A stretch of DNA of 64,000 nt, taken from NCBI RefSeq assembly GCF_029871245.1, contig NZ_SSON01000030.1, positions 1-64,000 on the forward strand. Direction: 5' to 3'. The notes below the pieces were generated by a model. The model made no database searches and was not told the DNA's origin. It was given only the letters and a program-made list of their open reading frames with translations. Position numbers and translations under genes: made by a program. The stretch comes from Pseudomonas sp. BN102. Lineage in GTDB: Bacteria; Pseudomonadota; Gammaproteobacteria; Pseudomonadales; Pseudomonadaceae. Within the stretch, counting starts at the first letter, position 1; the number at the start of each line of letters is the position of its first letter. Positions 54,352 to 62,835 of the stretch are shown piece after piece.

Positions 54352-56061
54352 GTGGGCCGCCAGGAACGCGGCTCGTACCGCCGTGGCGCGCTCGTCGCGA
54401 CGCTGCTCCTGCTCTGCGCGGGAGCCCTGCAGGCCGCCGAGCCCGGGCGCGCAGCCGTCGCCACACCCAGTCCGTCGGCCACGGTAGCCGGCCTCGAGAC
54501 CCTGGCCCAGGGCGGTAACGCCTTTGATGCCGCGGTCGCCATCAGCGCCGCCCTGGCAGTGGCCGAGCCGTATGGCTCGGGTCTTGGCGGCGGTGGCTTC
54601 TTCCTCCTCCGCCAGGGTGGCGACAAACCCGTCTACCGCTTCCTGGACGCCCGCGAGCGTGCCCCGCTGGCCGCCCATCCGCGCCTTTATGTGCGTGACG
54701 GCAAGGCCGACCCGACGCTATCCCTGGACGGCGCCCTGGCTGCCGCCATCCCCGGCCTGCCGGCGGCCCTGGCGGACCTGGCCGGCCGATACGGCCGCCT
54801 GCCCCTGGCTGACAGCCTGACCCCGGCGATCCGCCTGGCGCGCGACGGCATCTCGGTGGATCGCGTTTACCGCGAGCGTGCCTCCTGGCGCCTGTCGTCC
54901 ATGCGCGACGACCCTGAGACGGCGCGCCTGTTCCTCGACCACAAGGGCGAGATCCCGGAAGAGTTCAGCCTGCTGCGCCAGCCGGAACTGGCCAACACCC
55001 TGGAACGCATGGTTCGCTACGGCAAGGCCGGGTTCTACAGCGGCCTCACCGCCGAGAAACTGGTGCAAGGCGTGAACGCCGCTGGCGGCATCTGGAGCCT
55101 GCGTGACCTGGCCGACTACAAGACCGTGGAACGCCAGCCGATCCGCTTTCGCCTCGCCGATGGCCGCGAGCTGATCGGTGCACCACCGCCCTCTGCCGGC
55201 GGCATTGCCCTGGCACAGAGCCTGGCGATGCTGCAGGAGCTGCCCTGGCGCAAGGCTGACCGTGTGCAACGCACCCACTACGTGGTGGAAGTGCTACGCC
55301 GGGCCTACCGCGACCGCGGCCTGCTGGGCGATCCGGATTTCGTCGCCATTCCCCAGGCGAAGCTGCTCGATGCCGGCTACCTGAAGAACCTTGCCGCGGG
55401 TATCGACGCCCGCCGCGCGACCCCAAGCAGCAGCCTGCCTCCGTCGCCGCCCTGGCGTGAAGGCGACCACACCACCCACTTCGCGGTGATCGACAAGGAC
55501 GGCAACGCGGTGGCCGCCACCCTGTCCATCAACCTGCCCTTCGGCGCCGCCTTCACCGTGCCCGGCACCGGCGTGCTGCTGAATGACGAGATGGACGATT
55601 TCGCCGCCGACCCGTCCGGGTCCAACGCCTACGGCCTTGCCGCCAGCCGTGCCAACGCGGTGGGTTCGGGCAAGCGCCCGCTGTCCTCCATGAGCCCCAC
55701 TTTCATCGAAAACGACCAGGAGTTCGCCGCCTTCGGCACCCCCGGTGGCAGTCGGATTCCCAGCATGGTGCTGCTCTCGATCCTGGAGTACCTGGACGGC
55801 CAGCCCGTGAATCGCTGGCCCTCGGTGGCGCGCTATCACCACCAGTACCTGCCCGATCAGATCGAGCACGAACCGGGCGCCTTCAGCAGCGCCGAAAGTG
55901 CCGAACTGCGCTCCCGCGGCTACAGACTCAAGCTGCTTGAGCGCAACTATGGCAACCAGCAGGTGCTGTTCTGGAACAAGGCCAAGGGCAGCCTCGAAGC
56001 CGCCAGTGATCCACGCGGCCTGGGCCTGTCCGAATTATTCGACGTCGAGAAGGTGAAGTAG
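54352..56061 (+). CDS. ggt: Gamma-glutamyltranspeptidase, GTG start
   Basis: This 569-residue periplasmic N-terminal nucleophile hydrolase cleaves gamma-glutamyl bonds such as those of glutathione. A signal peptide (YRRGALVATLLLLCAGALQAAE) follows a GTG start three bases after the ferredoxin stop. Autocleavage should occur before T374 in DHTTHFAVIDKDGNA. The large-subunit PYGSGLGGGGFFLL, GVLLNDEMDDF and the GTPGGSRIPSM motif of the small subunit are present. It has no obvious promoter of its own, so it may be cotranscribed with the ferredoxin gene. Confidence 0.93.
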   Translation: MGRQERGSYRRGALVATLLLLCAGALQAAEPGRAAVATPSPSATVAGLETLAQGGNAFDAAVAISAALAVAEPYGSGLGGGGFFLLRQGGDKPVYRFLDARERAPLAAHPRLYVRDGKADPTLSLDGALAAAIPGLPAALADLAGRYGRLPLADSLTPAIRLARDGISVDRVYRERASWRLSSMRDDPETARLFLDHKGEIPEEFSLLRQPELANTLERMVRYGKAGFYSGLTAEKLVQGVNAAGGIWSLRDLADYKTVERQPIRFRLADGRELIGAPPPSAGGIALAQSLAMLQELPWRKADRVQRTHYVVEVLRRAYRDRGLLGDPDFVAIPQAKLLDAGYLKNLAAGIDARRATPSSSLPPSPPWREGDHTTHFAVIDKDGNAVAATLSINLPFGAAFTVPGTGVLLNDEMDDFAADPSGSNAYGLAASRANAVGSGKRPLSSMSPTFIENDQEFAAFGTPGGSRIPSMVLLSILEYLDGQPVNRWPSVARYHHQYLPDQIEHEPGAFSSAESAELRSRGYRLKLLERNYGNQQVLFWNKAKGSLEAASDPRGLGLSELFDVEKVK

Positions 56062-56080
56062 AGGCGAATTCGCGCCCGTT

Positions 56081-56109
56081 GGGTGGATCACGCTCCACCG
56101 GTCCACCAT
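56081..56109. repeat. Half element of the GGTGGA interspersed repeat
   Basis: GGTGGATCACGCTCCACC and the adjoining GGTCCACC match the left half of the element at 28642-28727. It lies in the 247-base spacer after ggt, which otherwise holds no gene. A truncated GCGAATTCGCGCC word precedes it at about 56064-56076. Confidence 0.55.
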
Positions 56110-56253
56110 GTCTCCGGGCCGTACACCCAGAGGGAGAGGGGGCTGTCCGTGCCACAGACTTGATCCTTATCCCGAAATCCATCCGCCAGAGACGGTCCCC
56201 TAGGACACGATCAACGACTCCCCGTCCGGCAACCCGCGCCTTCTCTGAAAACA

Positions 56254-56289
56254 CCGACGGCCCCATCCCGGAAGGGATGGGGCCGTCGG
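56254..56289 (-). terminator. Strong hairpin terminator between ggt and the small envelope gene
   Basis: A perfect 16-bp stem starting CCGACGGCCCCATCCC closes on loop GGAA. Read leftward it is followed by TGTTTTC. It ends the transcript of the small secreted protein gene 20 bases after its stop and can also stop ggt read-through. Confidence 0.85.
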
Positions 56290-56308
56290 CCTGGTGAGGG
56301 GTAGAGGC

Positions 56309-56665
56309 TCAGTAGCCTTCGCTGGCCTTGTCGTGCCGGTAGCCGCTCATGGTGCAGCCCAGGCAGCGCACAAAGGCTTCCCGGCCCGGCACGCCAATCA
56401 GCTCGTTGGCGGCTTCCTCGACGTTACCGCCCAGGGCCGAGAAGGGCAGGCTGATGATGAACAGGCCGGCGCCAATCACAGTGGCGCCGATCAACAGCGG
56501 CCGGGCGATCAGCACGTCGCCGGCCATGCTGTAGCCGCTGGGGGCCTCAACGGTGTACATGGGGTCACCGCTGGCATTCTCCTGTACCACTTCCGCGCCA
56601 GCCGGCAGCGCCAGCAGGCCAGTGGTCAGCGCCAGGACAGCAGCGGTGGAGCGGAACAGGTTCAT
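56309..56665 (-). CDS. Small secreted or membrane protein of unknown function
   Basis: I do not recognise a characterised family for this 118-residue protein. It has a signal peptide [20 protein letters not shown] ending near AGA-EVV. A second hydrophobic segment follows at about 52-74 ([20 protein letters not shown]). The C-terminus has a CLGC pair ([12 protein letters not shown]). It is probably anchored in the inner membrane with the cysteine pair in the cytoplasm or periplasm depending on topology. It is a single gene with its own terminator. Confidence 0.75.
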   Translation of the reverse strand: MNLFRSTAAVLALTTGLLALPAGAEVVQENASGDPMYTVEAPSGYSMAGDVLIARPLLIGATVIGAGLFIISLPFSALGGNVEEAANELIGVPGREAFVRCLGCTMSGYRHDKASEGY

Positions 56666-56737
56666 GAGGGCGATCCTTCAACGATGAGTGTGCGAAAAAC
56701 TATAACAGCGCATGGCAGATTGACACCGTGACGGCCT

Positions 56738-57316
56738 TCAATCGCCATGGAAAGCGTAGTCGGGTTTTTTCGGCACGTACGGACGGTAAAAGGCCAGCAA
56801 CTGGCGCAGGTCGGCCTGCTCGTCGCCACTGGGGAAGAATGGCTGACCTATGACAACGCGGCGGTTGGCGTAGTCCAGGGCGGCCGGAACTATGGGCACG
56901 TCGGCGCCTCGGGCGATGTGATAGAAGCCCATCTTCCAGCGCTCCACCCGCTTGCGCGTGCCTTCCGGCGAGATGATCAGCATGAACTCGCGGCTCTGGC
57001 GGAATTGCTCTACCGCCTGCTCCACCATGTTCAGCTTGAGGTGGCGGTAGATCGGCACCCCGCCCCAGCGCTTCAACAGCCCACCAAAGGGCCGGCGGAA
57101 CAGGGTGTGCTTGGCGAACCAGCGGGCGTTCAAGCGCAGCACGAACTTCACCGCGAGGAAGATCACGAAATCCCAGTTGGAGGTGTGGTGGGCGCCGATC
57201 ACCACGAACTTGTCGAGGTCCGGCATGCGCCCTTCGATGCGCCAGCCCATCAGTTTGAGCACGCCATGGCCGACCGCCTCGGAGAAAGGATTGCGGGGCA
57301 GGTAGTTACCGTACAT
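56738..57316 (-). CDS. PlsC-type acyltransferase
   Basis: This 192-residue 1-acyl-glycerol-3-phosphate acyltransferase-like protein carries the catalytic H-x4-D box HHTSNWD at about 43-49, the GLLKRWGGVPIYR segment and the EGTRKRVERWK motif. It lacks a long membrane anchor apart from VIFLAVKFVLRL. Such small acyltransferases may act on phospholipid precursors or other lipids; substrate is not readable. It lies 75 bases upstream of the mutM stop, on the same strand. Confidence 0.86.
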   Translation of the reverse strand: MYGNYLPRNPFSEAVGHGVLKLMGWRIEGRMPDLDKFVVIGAHHTSNWDFVIFLAVKFVLRLNARWFAKHTLFRRPFGGLLKRWGGVPIYRHLKLNMVEQAVEQFRQSREFMLIISPEGTRKRVERWKMGFYHIARGADVPIVPAALDYANRRVVIGQPFFPSGDEQADLRQLLAFYRPYVPKKPDYAFHGD

Positions 57317-57391
57317 GGGGAAGACTTCTTTGTTGCTCTTGGAGGTTGAGAGCTGGATGGCAGACGCCGGACCTCGCGGCCCGGCGAGGAT

Positions 57392-58204
57392 TCAGCGTTG
57401 GCAGCGCGGGCAGTAGACGCTGGCGCGTTGGCCGAGACGGATTTCCCGCAGGGTCGAGCCGCAGTTCTTGCAGAACTCGCCGCCACGGCCGTAGACGAAC
57501 AACTCCTGCTGGAAGTAGCCCGGCTTGCCGTCGCCGCCGACGAAATCGCGCAGGGTGGTGCCGCCGCATTCGATGGCCTGGGCGAGGATGCGCTTGATCT
57601 CCTCGCCGAGCGCCAGGTAGCGCGCCCGCGAGATGGAACCGGCCTCGCGGCGCGGGTCGATGCCGGCGGCGAACAGTGCCTCGGTGGCGTAAATATTGCC
57701 GACGCCGACCACCACCGCGTTATCCATGATGAAGGGCTTGACCGCCATGCTGCGGCCACGGGACAGCTGGAACAGGCGCTCGCCGTCGAAGAGGCCGCCA
57801 AGCGGCTCGGGACCGAGTCGGCGCAACAGCTCGTGGTTCAGCGGGTCGTCGCTCCAGAGCATGGCGCCGAAGCGGCGCGGGTCGGTGTAGCGCAGGGCCA
57901 TGCCCGACTCCAGCTCGATATCCACATGCTCGTGCTTGGCCGCCACCAGCCCGGCTTCCACCAGACGCAGGCTGCCGGACATGCCCAGGTGGCTGATCAG
58001 GGTACCGGCCTCGGCCTGCAGCAGCAGGTATTTGGCGCGACGCTCCACCTTGAGGATGCACTGGCCGGAGAGGCGCACGTCGAGGTCCTCGGGAATGGGC
58101 CAGCGCAGGCGGCGCTCGCGCACGATCACCCGGCTGACGCGCTGGCCTTCGAGGAAGGGCGCGATGCCCCGACGGGTGGTTTCGACTTCGGGTAGTTCAG
58201 GCAT
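57392..58204 (-). CDS. mutM: Formamidopyrimidine-DNA glycosylase
   Basis: MutM excises 8-oxoguanine and cleaves the resulting AP site. The 270 residues begin with the obligatory [14 protein letters not shown] (N-terminal Pro nucleophile, Glu2/3). They contain the HLGMSGSLR lysine/methionine loop region and [12 protein letters not shown]. The C-terminal zinc finger [25 protein letters not shown] ends the protein (C-x2-C, C-x2-C). The HDOD gene lies 44 bases away in divergent-independent order, both on the minus strand. Confidence 0.97.
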   Translation of the reverse strand: MPELPEVETTRRGIAPFLEGQRVSRVIVRERRLRWPIPEDLDVRLSGQCILKVERRAKYLLLQAEAGTLISHLGMSGSLRLVEAGLVAAKHEHVDIELESGMALRYTDPRRFGAMLWSDDPLNHELLRRLGPEPLGGLFDGERLFQLSRGRSMAVKPFIMDNAVVVGVGNIYATEALFAAGIDPRREAGSISRARYLALGEEIKRILAQAIECGGTTLRDFVGGDGKPGYFQQELFVYGRGGEFCKNCGSTLREIRLGQRASVYCPRCQR

Positions 58205-58248
58205 TGCGTGTCTCGGGCTCGGTAGGGCCAGGATTTGTAGGAGCGGCG

Positions 58249-59115
58249 TCAGTGGGCGCCCAGCTCGCGGATGCTTTCCTTCAGGTTTTCAAAGTCGTAC
58301 TCCGAGAGCCCCACATAGTCCAGTACCTGGGCGCGAATGCTCTGCCACTCATGGTCCTCGGCCTGGTTGCCCAGCACCAGGTGCGAGGCGCAGATGTGCT
58401 CGGCCATCTTGAGGATCGCCAGCAGGTTCTTCAGCTGCGCGTCGCGGCCGGAGTCGTCGCTGAAGATGGACAGCGCGTTGTGGTGGTTTGCGATGGCCTC
58501 GCAGAGGTGCTCGGGCAGGCGCCAGGAGCGCGCGGTGAAGTAGCCAACCACGGCGTGGTTGGTGTTCAGCAGGCGGTTCTCGGTGTCCACCACCCGACGC
58601 TCCGGGCCGGCGCTGGCATAGGCCTCTTCCAGCACCGTCATGTAGTCGGGGAAACGCTTGAGCATTAGCGGGATGCCGCAATTGTGGAACAGGCCGAGGG
58701 CATAGGCCTCGTCCGCCGACTGGTAGCCGATGCGTTTGGCCAGGGTCAGGCAGGTCATGGCCACGTCCTGGGCGGTGTCCCAGAAGCGGTTCAGGGTGAC
58801 GATGGTCTCGTCGCTCATCTCGCCCTTGATCGACTGCGCGTTGATCAGGTTGATCACCGTGTTGCAGCCGAGCAGGTTCACCGCCTGCTGAATCGAGGCG
58901 ATGCGGTTGGTCAGGCCGAAGAACGGCGAGTTGACGATCTTCAGCAGGGCACCGGACAGTCCCGGGTCCTGGCTGATGAGCCGGGCGATGGACTTGAGGT
59001 CCGGGCTCGGCATGACCTGCTCCATCTGCAGGTCGACCATGATCTGCGGTTGCGGCGGCACGCTGATGCCCTGCAGGACCTGGCGAATCTGTTCTGCGGA
59101 AAGTTCTTGAGCCAT
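58249..59115 (-). CDS. HDOD-domain protein
   Basis: This 288-residue signalling-type protein is dominated by an HDOD domain (about 20-215). It has [38 protein letters not shown] and [13 protein letters not shown], lacking a full HD metal pair. HDOD proteins act as non-enzymatic scaffolds in stress or signalling pathways; no specific partner is visible here. The start MAQELSAEQ is chosen since upstream residues are low-complexity and Pro/Arg-rich. Confidence 0.88.
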   Translation of the reverse strand: MAQELSAEQIRQVLQGISVPPQPQIMVDLQMEQVMPSPDLKSIARLISQDPGLSGALLKIVNSPFFGLTNRIASIQQAVNLLGCNTVINLINAQSIKGEMSDETIVTLNRFWDTAQDVAMTCLTLAKRIGYQSADEAYALGLFHNCGIPLMLKRFPDYMTVLEEAYASAGPERRVVDTENRLLNTNHAVVGYFTARSWRLPEHLCEAIANHHNALSIFSDDSGRDAQLKNLLAILKMAEHICASHLVLGNQAEDHEWQSIRAQVLDYVGLSEYDFENLKESIRELGAH

Positions 59116-59260
59116 GGGGATGAGGGAAAAGGTTGACCGAGGCGACAGTCTACCCGGATGCGCCGGCCTGTTGCGCGGGATTTCAGGCCAGCTTCCGTTC
59201 GTTCGTCCCAGGTCGCCGTGAGCACCGCCGGGCGGCCCCCGGAGCCGGTGCGGGCTAGGG

Positions 59261-59266
59261 TATAAT
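59261..59266 (+). promoter_or_regulatory. Putative -10 (TATAAT) upstream of the RlmI-like gene
   Basis: A consensus TATAAT lies 28 bases before the ATG in the divergent spacer with the HDOD gene, followed by a CCGG-T6-CCGG short hairpin. No good -35 was found at 17 bases. Confidence 0.4.
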
Positions 59267-59293
59267 CCCGGCCTTTTTTCCGGAGAGCGACTC

Positions 59294-60490
59294 ATGTCCC
59301 TGCCCAGCCTGCGCCTCAAAGCCAATGCCGATCGACGCCTGCGCGCCGGCCACCTGTGGGTCTACAGCAACGAAGTGGACGTGGTCGCCACCCCGCTGAA
59401 CGCCTTCCAGCCGGGCGACCAGGCCATTCTCGAAGCTGCCGGCGGCAAGCCGCTGGGTGTGGTCGCCCTCTCCCCGAACAACCTGATCTGCGCGCGCCTG
59501 GTCTCCCGTGACATCAAGCACGTGCTGGACAAGTCCCTGCTGGTGCACCGCATCAACGTCGCCCTGAGCCTGCGCGAACGGCTCTTCGACAAGCCCTTCT
59601 ACCGCCTGGTCTATGGCGATTCCGACCTGCTTCCCGGCCTGGTGGTGGACCGCTTCGGTGACATCCTGGTGGTGCAGCTCGCCTCCGCCGCCATGGAGCG
59701 CCACAAGGACGCCGTGCTCGATGCCCTGGTGCAGGTGCTGAAACCCCGCGGCGTGCTCTGGAAAAACGACTCCAGCGCCCGTGACGCCGAAGGCCTGGAG
59801 CGCTACGTCGACACTGCGTTCGGCGTGGTGCCCGAGTGGGTCGCCCTGGAAGAGAACGGCGTGAAGTTCGAAGCCCCGGTACTGGAAGGCCAGAAGACCG
59901 GCTGGTTCTATGACCACCGCATGAACCGCGCTCGCCTGGCGCCTTACGTGAAAGGCAAGCGTGTCCTCGACCTGTTCAGCTACATCGGCGGCTGGGGCGT
60001 GCAGGCAGCGGCCTTCGGCGCCAGCGAAGTGTTTTGCGTAGACGCGTCCGGCTTCGCCCTGGATGGCGTGGAACGCAATGCCACCCTCAACGGCGTGGCC
60101 GAGCAGGTTACCTGTGTCGAGGGCGATGTCTTCGAAGCCCTGAAGGAGCTGAAAGCCGCCGAAGAACGCTTTGACGTGGTGGTCGCCGACCCGCCCGCCT
60201 TCATCAAGCGCAAGAAGGACCTGAAGAACGGTGAGGCCGCCTACCGCCGCCTCAACGAGCAGGCCATGCGCCTGCTGAACAAGGACGGCATCCTGGTCAG
60301 CGCCTCCTGCTCCATGCACCTGCCGGAAGACGATCTGCAGAACATCCTTCTCAACAGCGCCCGCCACTTGGACCGCAACATCCTCCTGCTGGAGCGCGGC
60401 GGCCAGGGGCCGGACCACCCGGTGCACCCGGCCATTGCCGAAACCCGCTACATCAAGAGCCTGACCTGCCGCCTGCTGCCCAACAGCTAA
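59294..60490 (+). CDS. rlmI: RlmI-type 23S rRNA (cytosine-5)-methyltransferase
   Basis: This 398-residue class I SAM methyltransferase has an N-terminal PUA domain (LPSLRLKANADRRLRAGHLW ... LGVVALSPNN, about 1-70), a central EEI-like domain and a Rossmann domain. The last contains LDLFSYIGGWGVQAAAFGAS, VVADPPAFIKRKKDL and the catalytic SASCSMH. E. coli RlmI makes m5C1962 in 23S rRNA; the same specificity is inferred, not shown. It is separated from ilvD by 268 bases. Confidence 0.9.
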   Translation: MSLPSLRLKANADRRLRAGHLWVYSNEVDVVATPLNAFQPGDQAILEAAGGKPLGVVALSPNNLICARLVSRDIKHVLDKSLLVHRINVALSLRERLFDKPFYRLVYGDSDLLPGLVVDRFGDILVVQLASAAMERHKDAVLDALVQVLKPRGVLWKNDSSARDAEGLERYVDTAFGVVPEWVALEENGVKFEAPVLEGQKTGWFYDHRMNRARLAPYVKGKRVLDLFSYIGGWGVQAAAFGASEVFCVDASGFALDGVERNATLNGVAEQVTCVEGDVFEALKELKAAEERFDVVVADPPAFIKRKKDLKNGEAAYRRLNEQAMRLLNKDGILVSASCSMHLPEDDLQNILLNSARHLDRNILLLERGGQGPDHPVHPAIAETRYIKSLTCRLLPNS

Positions 60491-60758
60491 GCGCGCGTCC
60501 CGCCTCGCAGCGCCCGGGCCGGCACCATCGCCGGCCCGACCGCCAGCCTTTCCCTGCCGGCCGGGCCCGGCGTAGAATCGGGCGATTCCTCGCCAACCAT
60601 CCTCCGGCGGGCTTGAGTGAGCCTAGGCCGAACGAGCGGTGACCCCGCCTCGTCTCCCGGCCCCTTCCGAACGCACGGCCAACTGCCGTTTGCAACCGGC
60701 ACAGGCGGCGCTCACCATACGCTTACAACCGATACCTGATTAGCCGCAGGAAACCGTC
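60491..60758. other. Spacer between rlmI and ilvD
   Basis: No gene is supported here. A perfect stem GGGCCGGC / GCCGGCCC with loop ACCATC at 60516-60537 lies 26 bases after rlmI and could terminate it, but no T tract follows. The right part (about 60690-60758) is less GC-rich and must hold the ilvD promoter; a GCAGGAAA Shine-Dalgarno precedes ilvD. No leader peptide with branched-chain codon runs was seen. Confidence 0.5.
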
Positions 60759-62597
60759 ATGCCCGATTACCGTTCGAAAACCTCCACCCACGGCCGCAAC
60801 ATGGCCGGCGCCCGTGCACTGTGGCGCGCCACCGGGATGAAGGACGAGGATTTCAAGAAGCCGATCATCGCCATCGCCAACTCCTTCACCCAGTTCGTGC
60901 CCGGCCACGTGCACCTGAAGGACTTGGGTCAACTGGTCGCCCGCGAAATCGAGAAACACGGCGGCGTGGCCAAGGAATTCAACACCATCGCCGTGGACGA
61001 CGGCATCGCCATGGGCCACGACGGCATGCTCTATTCCCTGCCGAGCCGCGAGATCATCGCCGACTCCGTGGAATACATGGTCAATGCCCACTGCGCTGAC
61101 GCCATCGTCTGCATCTCCAACTGCGACAAGATCACCCCCGGCATGCTGATGGCCGCCCTGCGCCTGAACATCCCGGTGGTGTTCGTTTCCGGTGGCCCGA
61201 TGGAAGCTGGCAAGACCAAGCTGGCCAACCACGGCCTGGACCTGGTCGACGCCATGGTCGCCGCCGCCGACGACTCCTGCTCCGACGAGAAGGTCGCCGA
61301 GTACGAGCGCAGCGCCTGCCCGACCTGCGGTTCCTGCTCCGGCATGTTCACCGCCAACTCGATGAACTGCCTGACCGAGGCCCTTGGCCTCGCGCTGCCG
61401 GGCAACGGCTCCACCCTGGCCACCCACAGCGACCGCGAGCAACTGTTCCTGCGCGCCGGCCGCCTGGCCGTGGAGCTCTGCCAGCGCTACTACGGCGAAG
61501 GCGATGAATCGGTGCTGCCGCGCAACGTCGCCAGCTTCAAGGCGTTCGAGAACGCCATGACCCTGGACATCGCCATGGGCGGCTCGACCAACACCATCCT
61601 GCACCTGCTGGCCGCCGCCCAGGAGGCGGAGATCGACTTCGACCTGCGCGACATCGATCGCCTGTCGCGCGAGGTGCCGCAACTGTGCAAGGTGGCGCCG
61701 AACATCCAGAAGTACCACATGGAAGACGTGCACCGCGCCGGCGGCATCTTCAGCATCCTCGGCGAGCTGGCCCGTGGCGGCCTGCTGCACACCGACGTGC
61801 CGACCGTGCACAGCCCGACCATGGCCGATGCCATTGCCCAGTGGGACATCACCCAGACCAATGACGAAGCCGTGCACACCTTCTTCAAGGCCGGCCCGGC
61901 CGGCATCCCGACCCAGACCGCGTTCAGCCAGAGCACCCGCTGGGCGACCCTGGACGACGACCGCGCCGAAGGCTGCATCCGCAGCGTCGAGCACGCCTAC
62001 TCCCAGGAAGGCGGTCTGGCGGTGCTCTACGGCAACATCGCCCTCGACGGTTGCGTGGTGAAAACCGCCGGCGTGGATGAGTCCATCCATGTCTTCGAAG
62101 GCACCGCGAAAATCTTCGAAAGCCAGGACGCCGCCGTGAAGGGCATCCTCGCTGACGAAGTGAAGGCTGGCGATGTAGTGATCATCCGCTACGAAGGCCC
62201 GAAAGGCGGCCCGGGCATGCAGGAAATGCTCTACCCCACCAGCTACCTGAAATCCAAGGGCCTGGGCAAGCAATGCGCGCTGCTCACCGACGGCCGCTTC
62301 TCCGGCGGCACCTCGGGCCTGTCCATCGGCCACGCTTCACCGGAAGCCGCAGCCGGCGGTGCCATCGGCCTGGTGGAAGACGGCGACAAGATCCACATCG
62401 ACATCCACAACCGCACCATCCAGCTGCTGGTCAGCGATGAAGAGCTGTCGCACCGCCGCCACGCGCAGGACAAGAAAGGCTGGAAGCCCGCCGCACCGCG
62501 CGCGCGCAAGGTGACCACCGCCCTCAAGGCCTACGCCCTGCTGGCTACCAGCGCCGACAAGGGCGCGGTGCGCAACAAGGCGATGCTCGAAGGCTGA
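60759..62597 (+). CDS. ilvD: Dihydroxy-acid dehydratase
   Basis: IlvD dehydrates dihydroxyisovalerate and dihydroxymethylvalerate in valine, leucine and isoleucine synthesis. The 612 residues match the long E. coli-type enzyme. Iron-sulfur ligands lie in [12 protein letters not shown] and [17 protein letters not shown]. The conserved C-terminal [17 protein letters not shown] is present. The N-terminus [20 protein letters not shown] is typical. It is a single gene with a strong terminator. Confidence 0.97.
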   Translation: MPDYRSKTSTHGRNMAGARALWRATGMKDEDFKKPIIAIANSFTQFVPGHVHLKDLGQLVAREIEKHGGVAKEFNTIAVDDGIAMGHDGMLYSLPSREIIADSVEYMVNAHCADAIVCISNCDKITPGMLMAALRLNIPVVFVSGGPMEAGKTKLANHGLDLVDAMVAAADDSCSDEKVAEYERSACPTCGSCSGMFTANSMNCLTEALGLALPGNGSTLATHSDREQLFLRAGRLAVELCQRYYGEGDESVLPRNVASFKAFENAMTLDIAMGGSTNTILHLLAAAQEAEIDFDLRDIDRLSREVPQLCKVAPNIQKYHMEDVHRAGGIFSILGELARGGLLHTDVPTVHSPTMADAIAQWDITQTNDEAVHTFFKAGPAGIPTQTAFSQSTRWATLDDDRAEGCIRSVEHAYSQEGGLAVLYGNIALDGCVVKTAGVDESIHVFEGTAKIFESQDAAVKGILADEVKAGDVVIIRYEGPKGGPGMQEMLYPTSYLKSKGLGKQCALLTDGRFSGGTSGLSIGHASPEAAAGGAIGLVEDGDKIHIDIHNRTIQLLVSDEELSHRRHAQDKKGWKPAAPRARKVTTALKAYALLATSADKGAVRNKAMLEG

Positions 62598-62611
62598 TCG
62601 CCGCCCTGACT

Positions 62612-62645
62612 AGAAAGCCCGGCCTGGCGCCGGGCTTTCTTTTTG
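62612..62645 (+). terminator. Intrinsic terminator after ilvD
   Basis: A perfect 12-bp stem (AGAAAGCCCGGC / GCCGGGCTTTCT) with loop CTGGC is followed by TTTTT, 14 bases past the ilvD stop. Confidence 0.92.
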
Positions 62646-62671
62646 TGGCCAGGGGTGCGAGGTGCAATCAC

Positions 62672-62769
62672 TGTAGGGGCGAATTCATTCGCCAAGCAGG
62701 CCGAAGGTCTGCCCTGCGGAGCCCCGCGGGGCAGCTTCGCCGCCCTTGGCAAATGAATTCGCCCCTACA
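62672..62769. repeat. Inverted pair of REP-like units before the permease gene
   Basis: Two 25-base arms (62672-62696 and 62745-62769), each containing GGGGCGAATTCATT or its complement, are complementary at 24 of 25 positions. Inside lies a further self-complementary core, GCCCCGCGGGGC at 62721-62732. The whole 98 bases can extrude as a cruciform or fold as a long hairpin RNA. The left-arm word is shared with the element at 16055. Confidence 0.85.
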
Positions 62770-62835
62770 ACTCCAGCGCCAACCGTCCTGCGTGTGGCTC
62801 AGGTAGAATCGCCGCTTTTTTTGCGGTCGATCGCC

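Noticed and set aside
60723-62333. 536-codon frame opposite ilvD
   Set aside because: Antisense shadow of a highly conserved enzyme gene.
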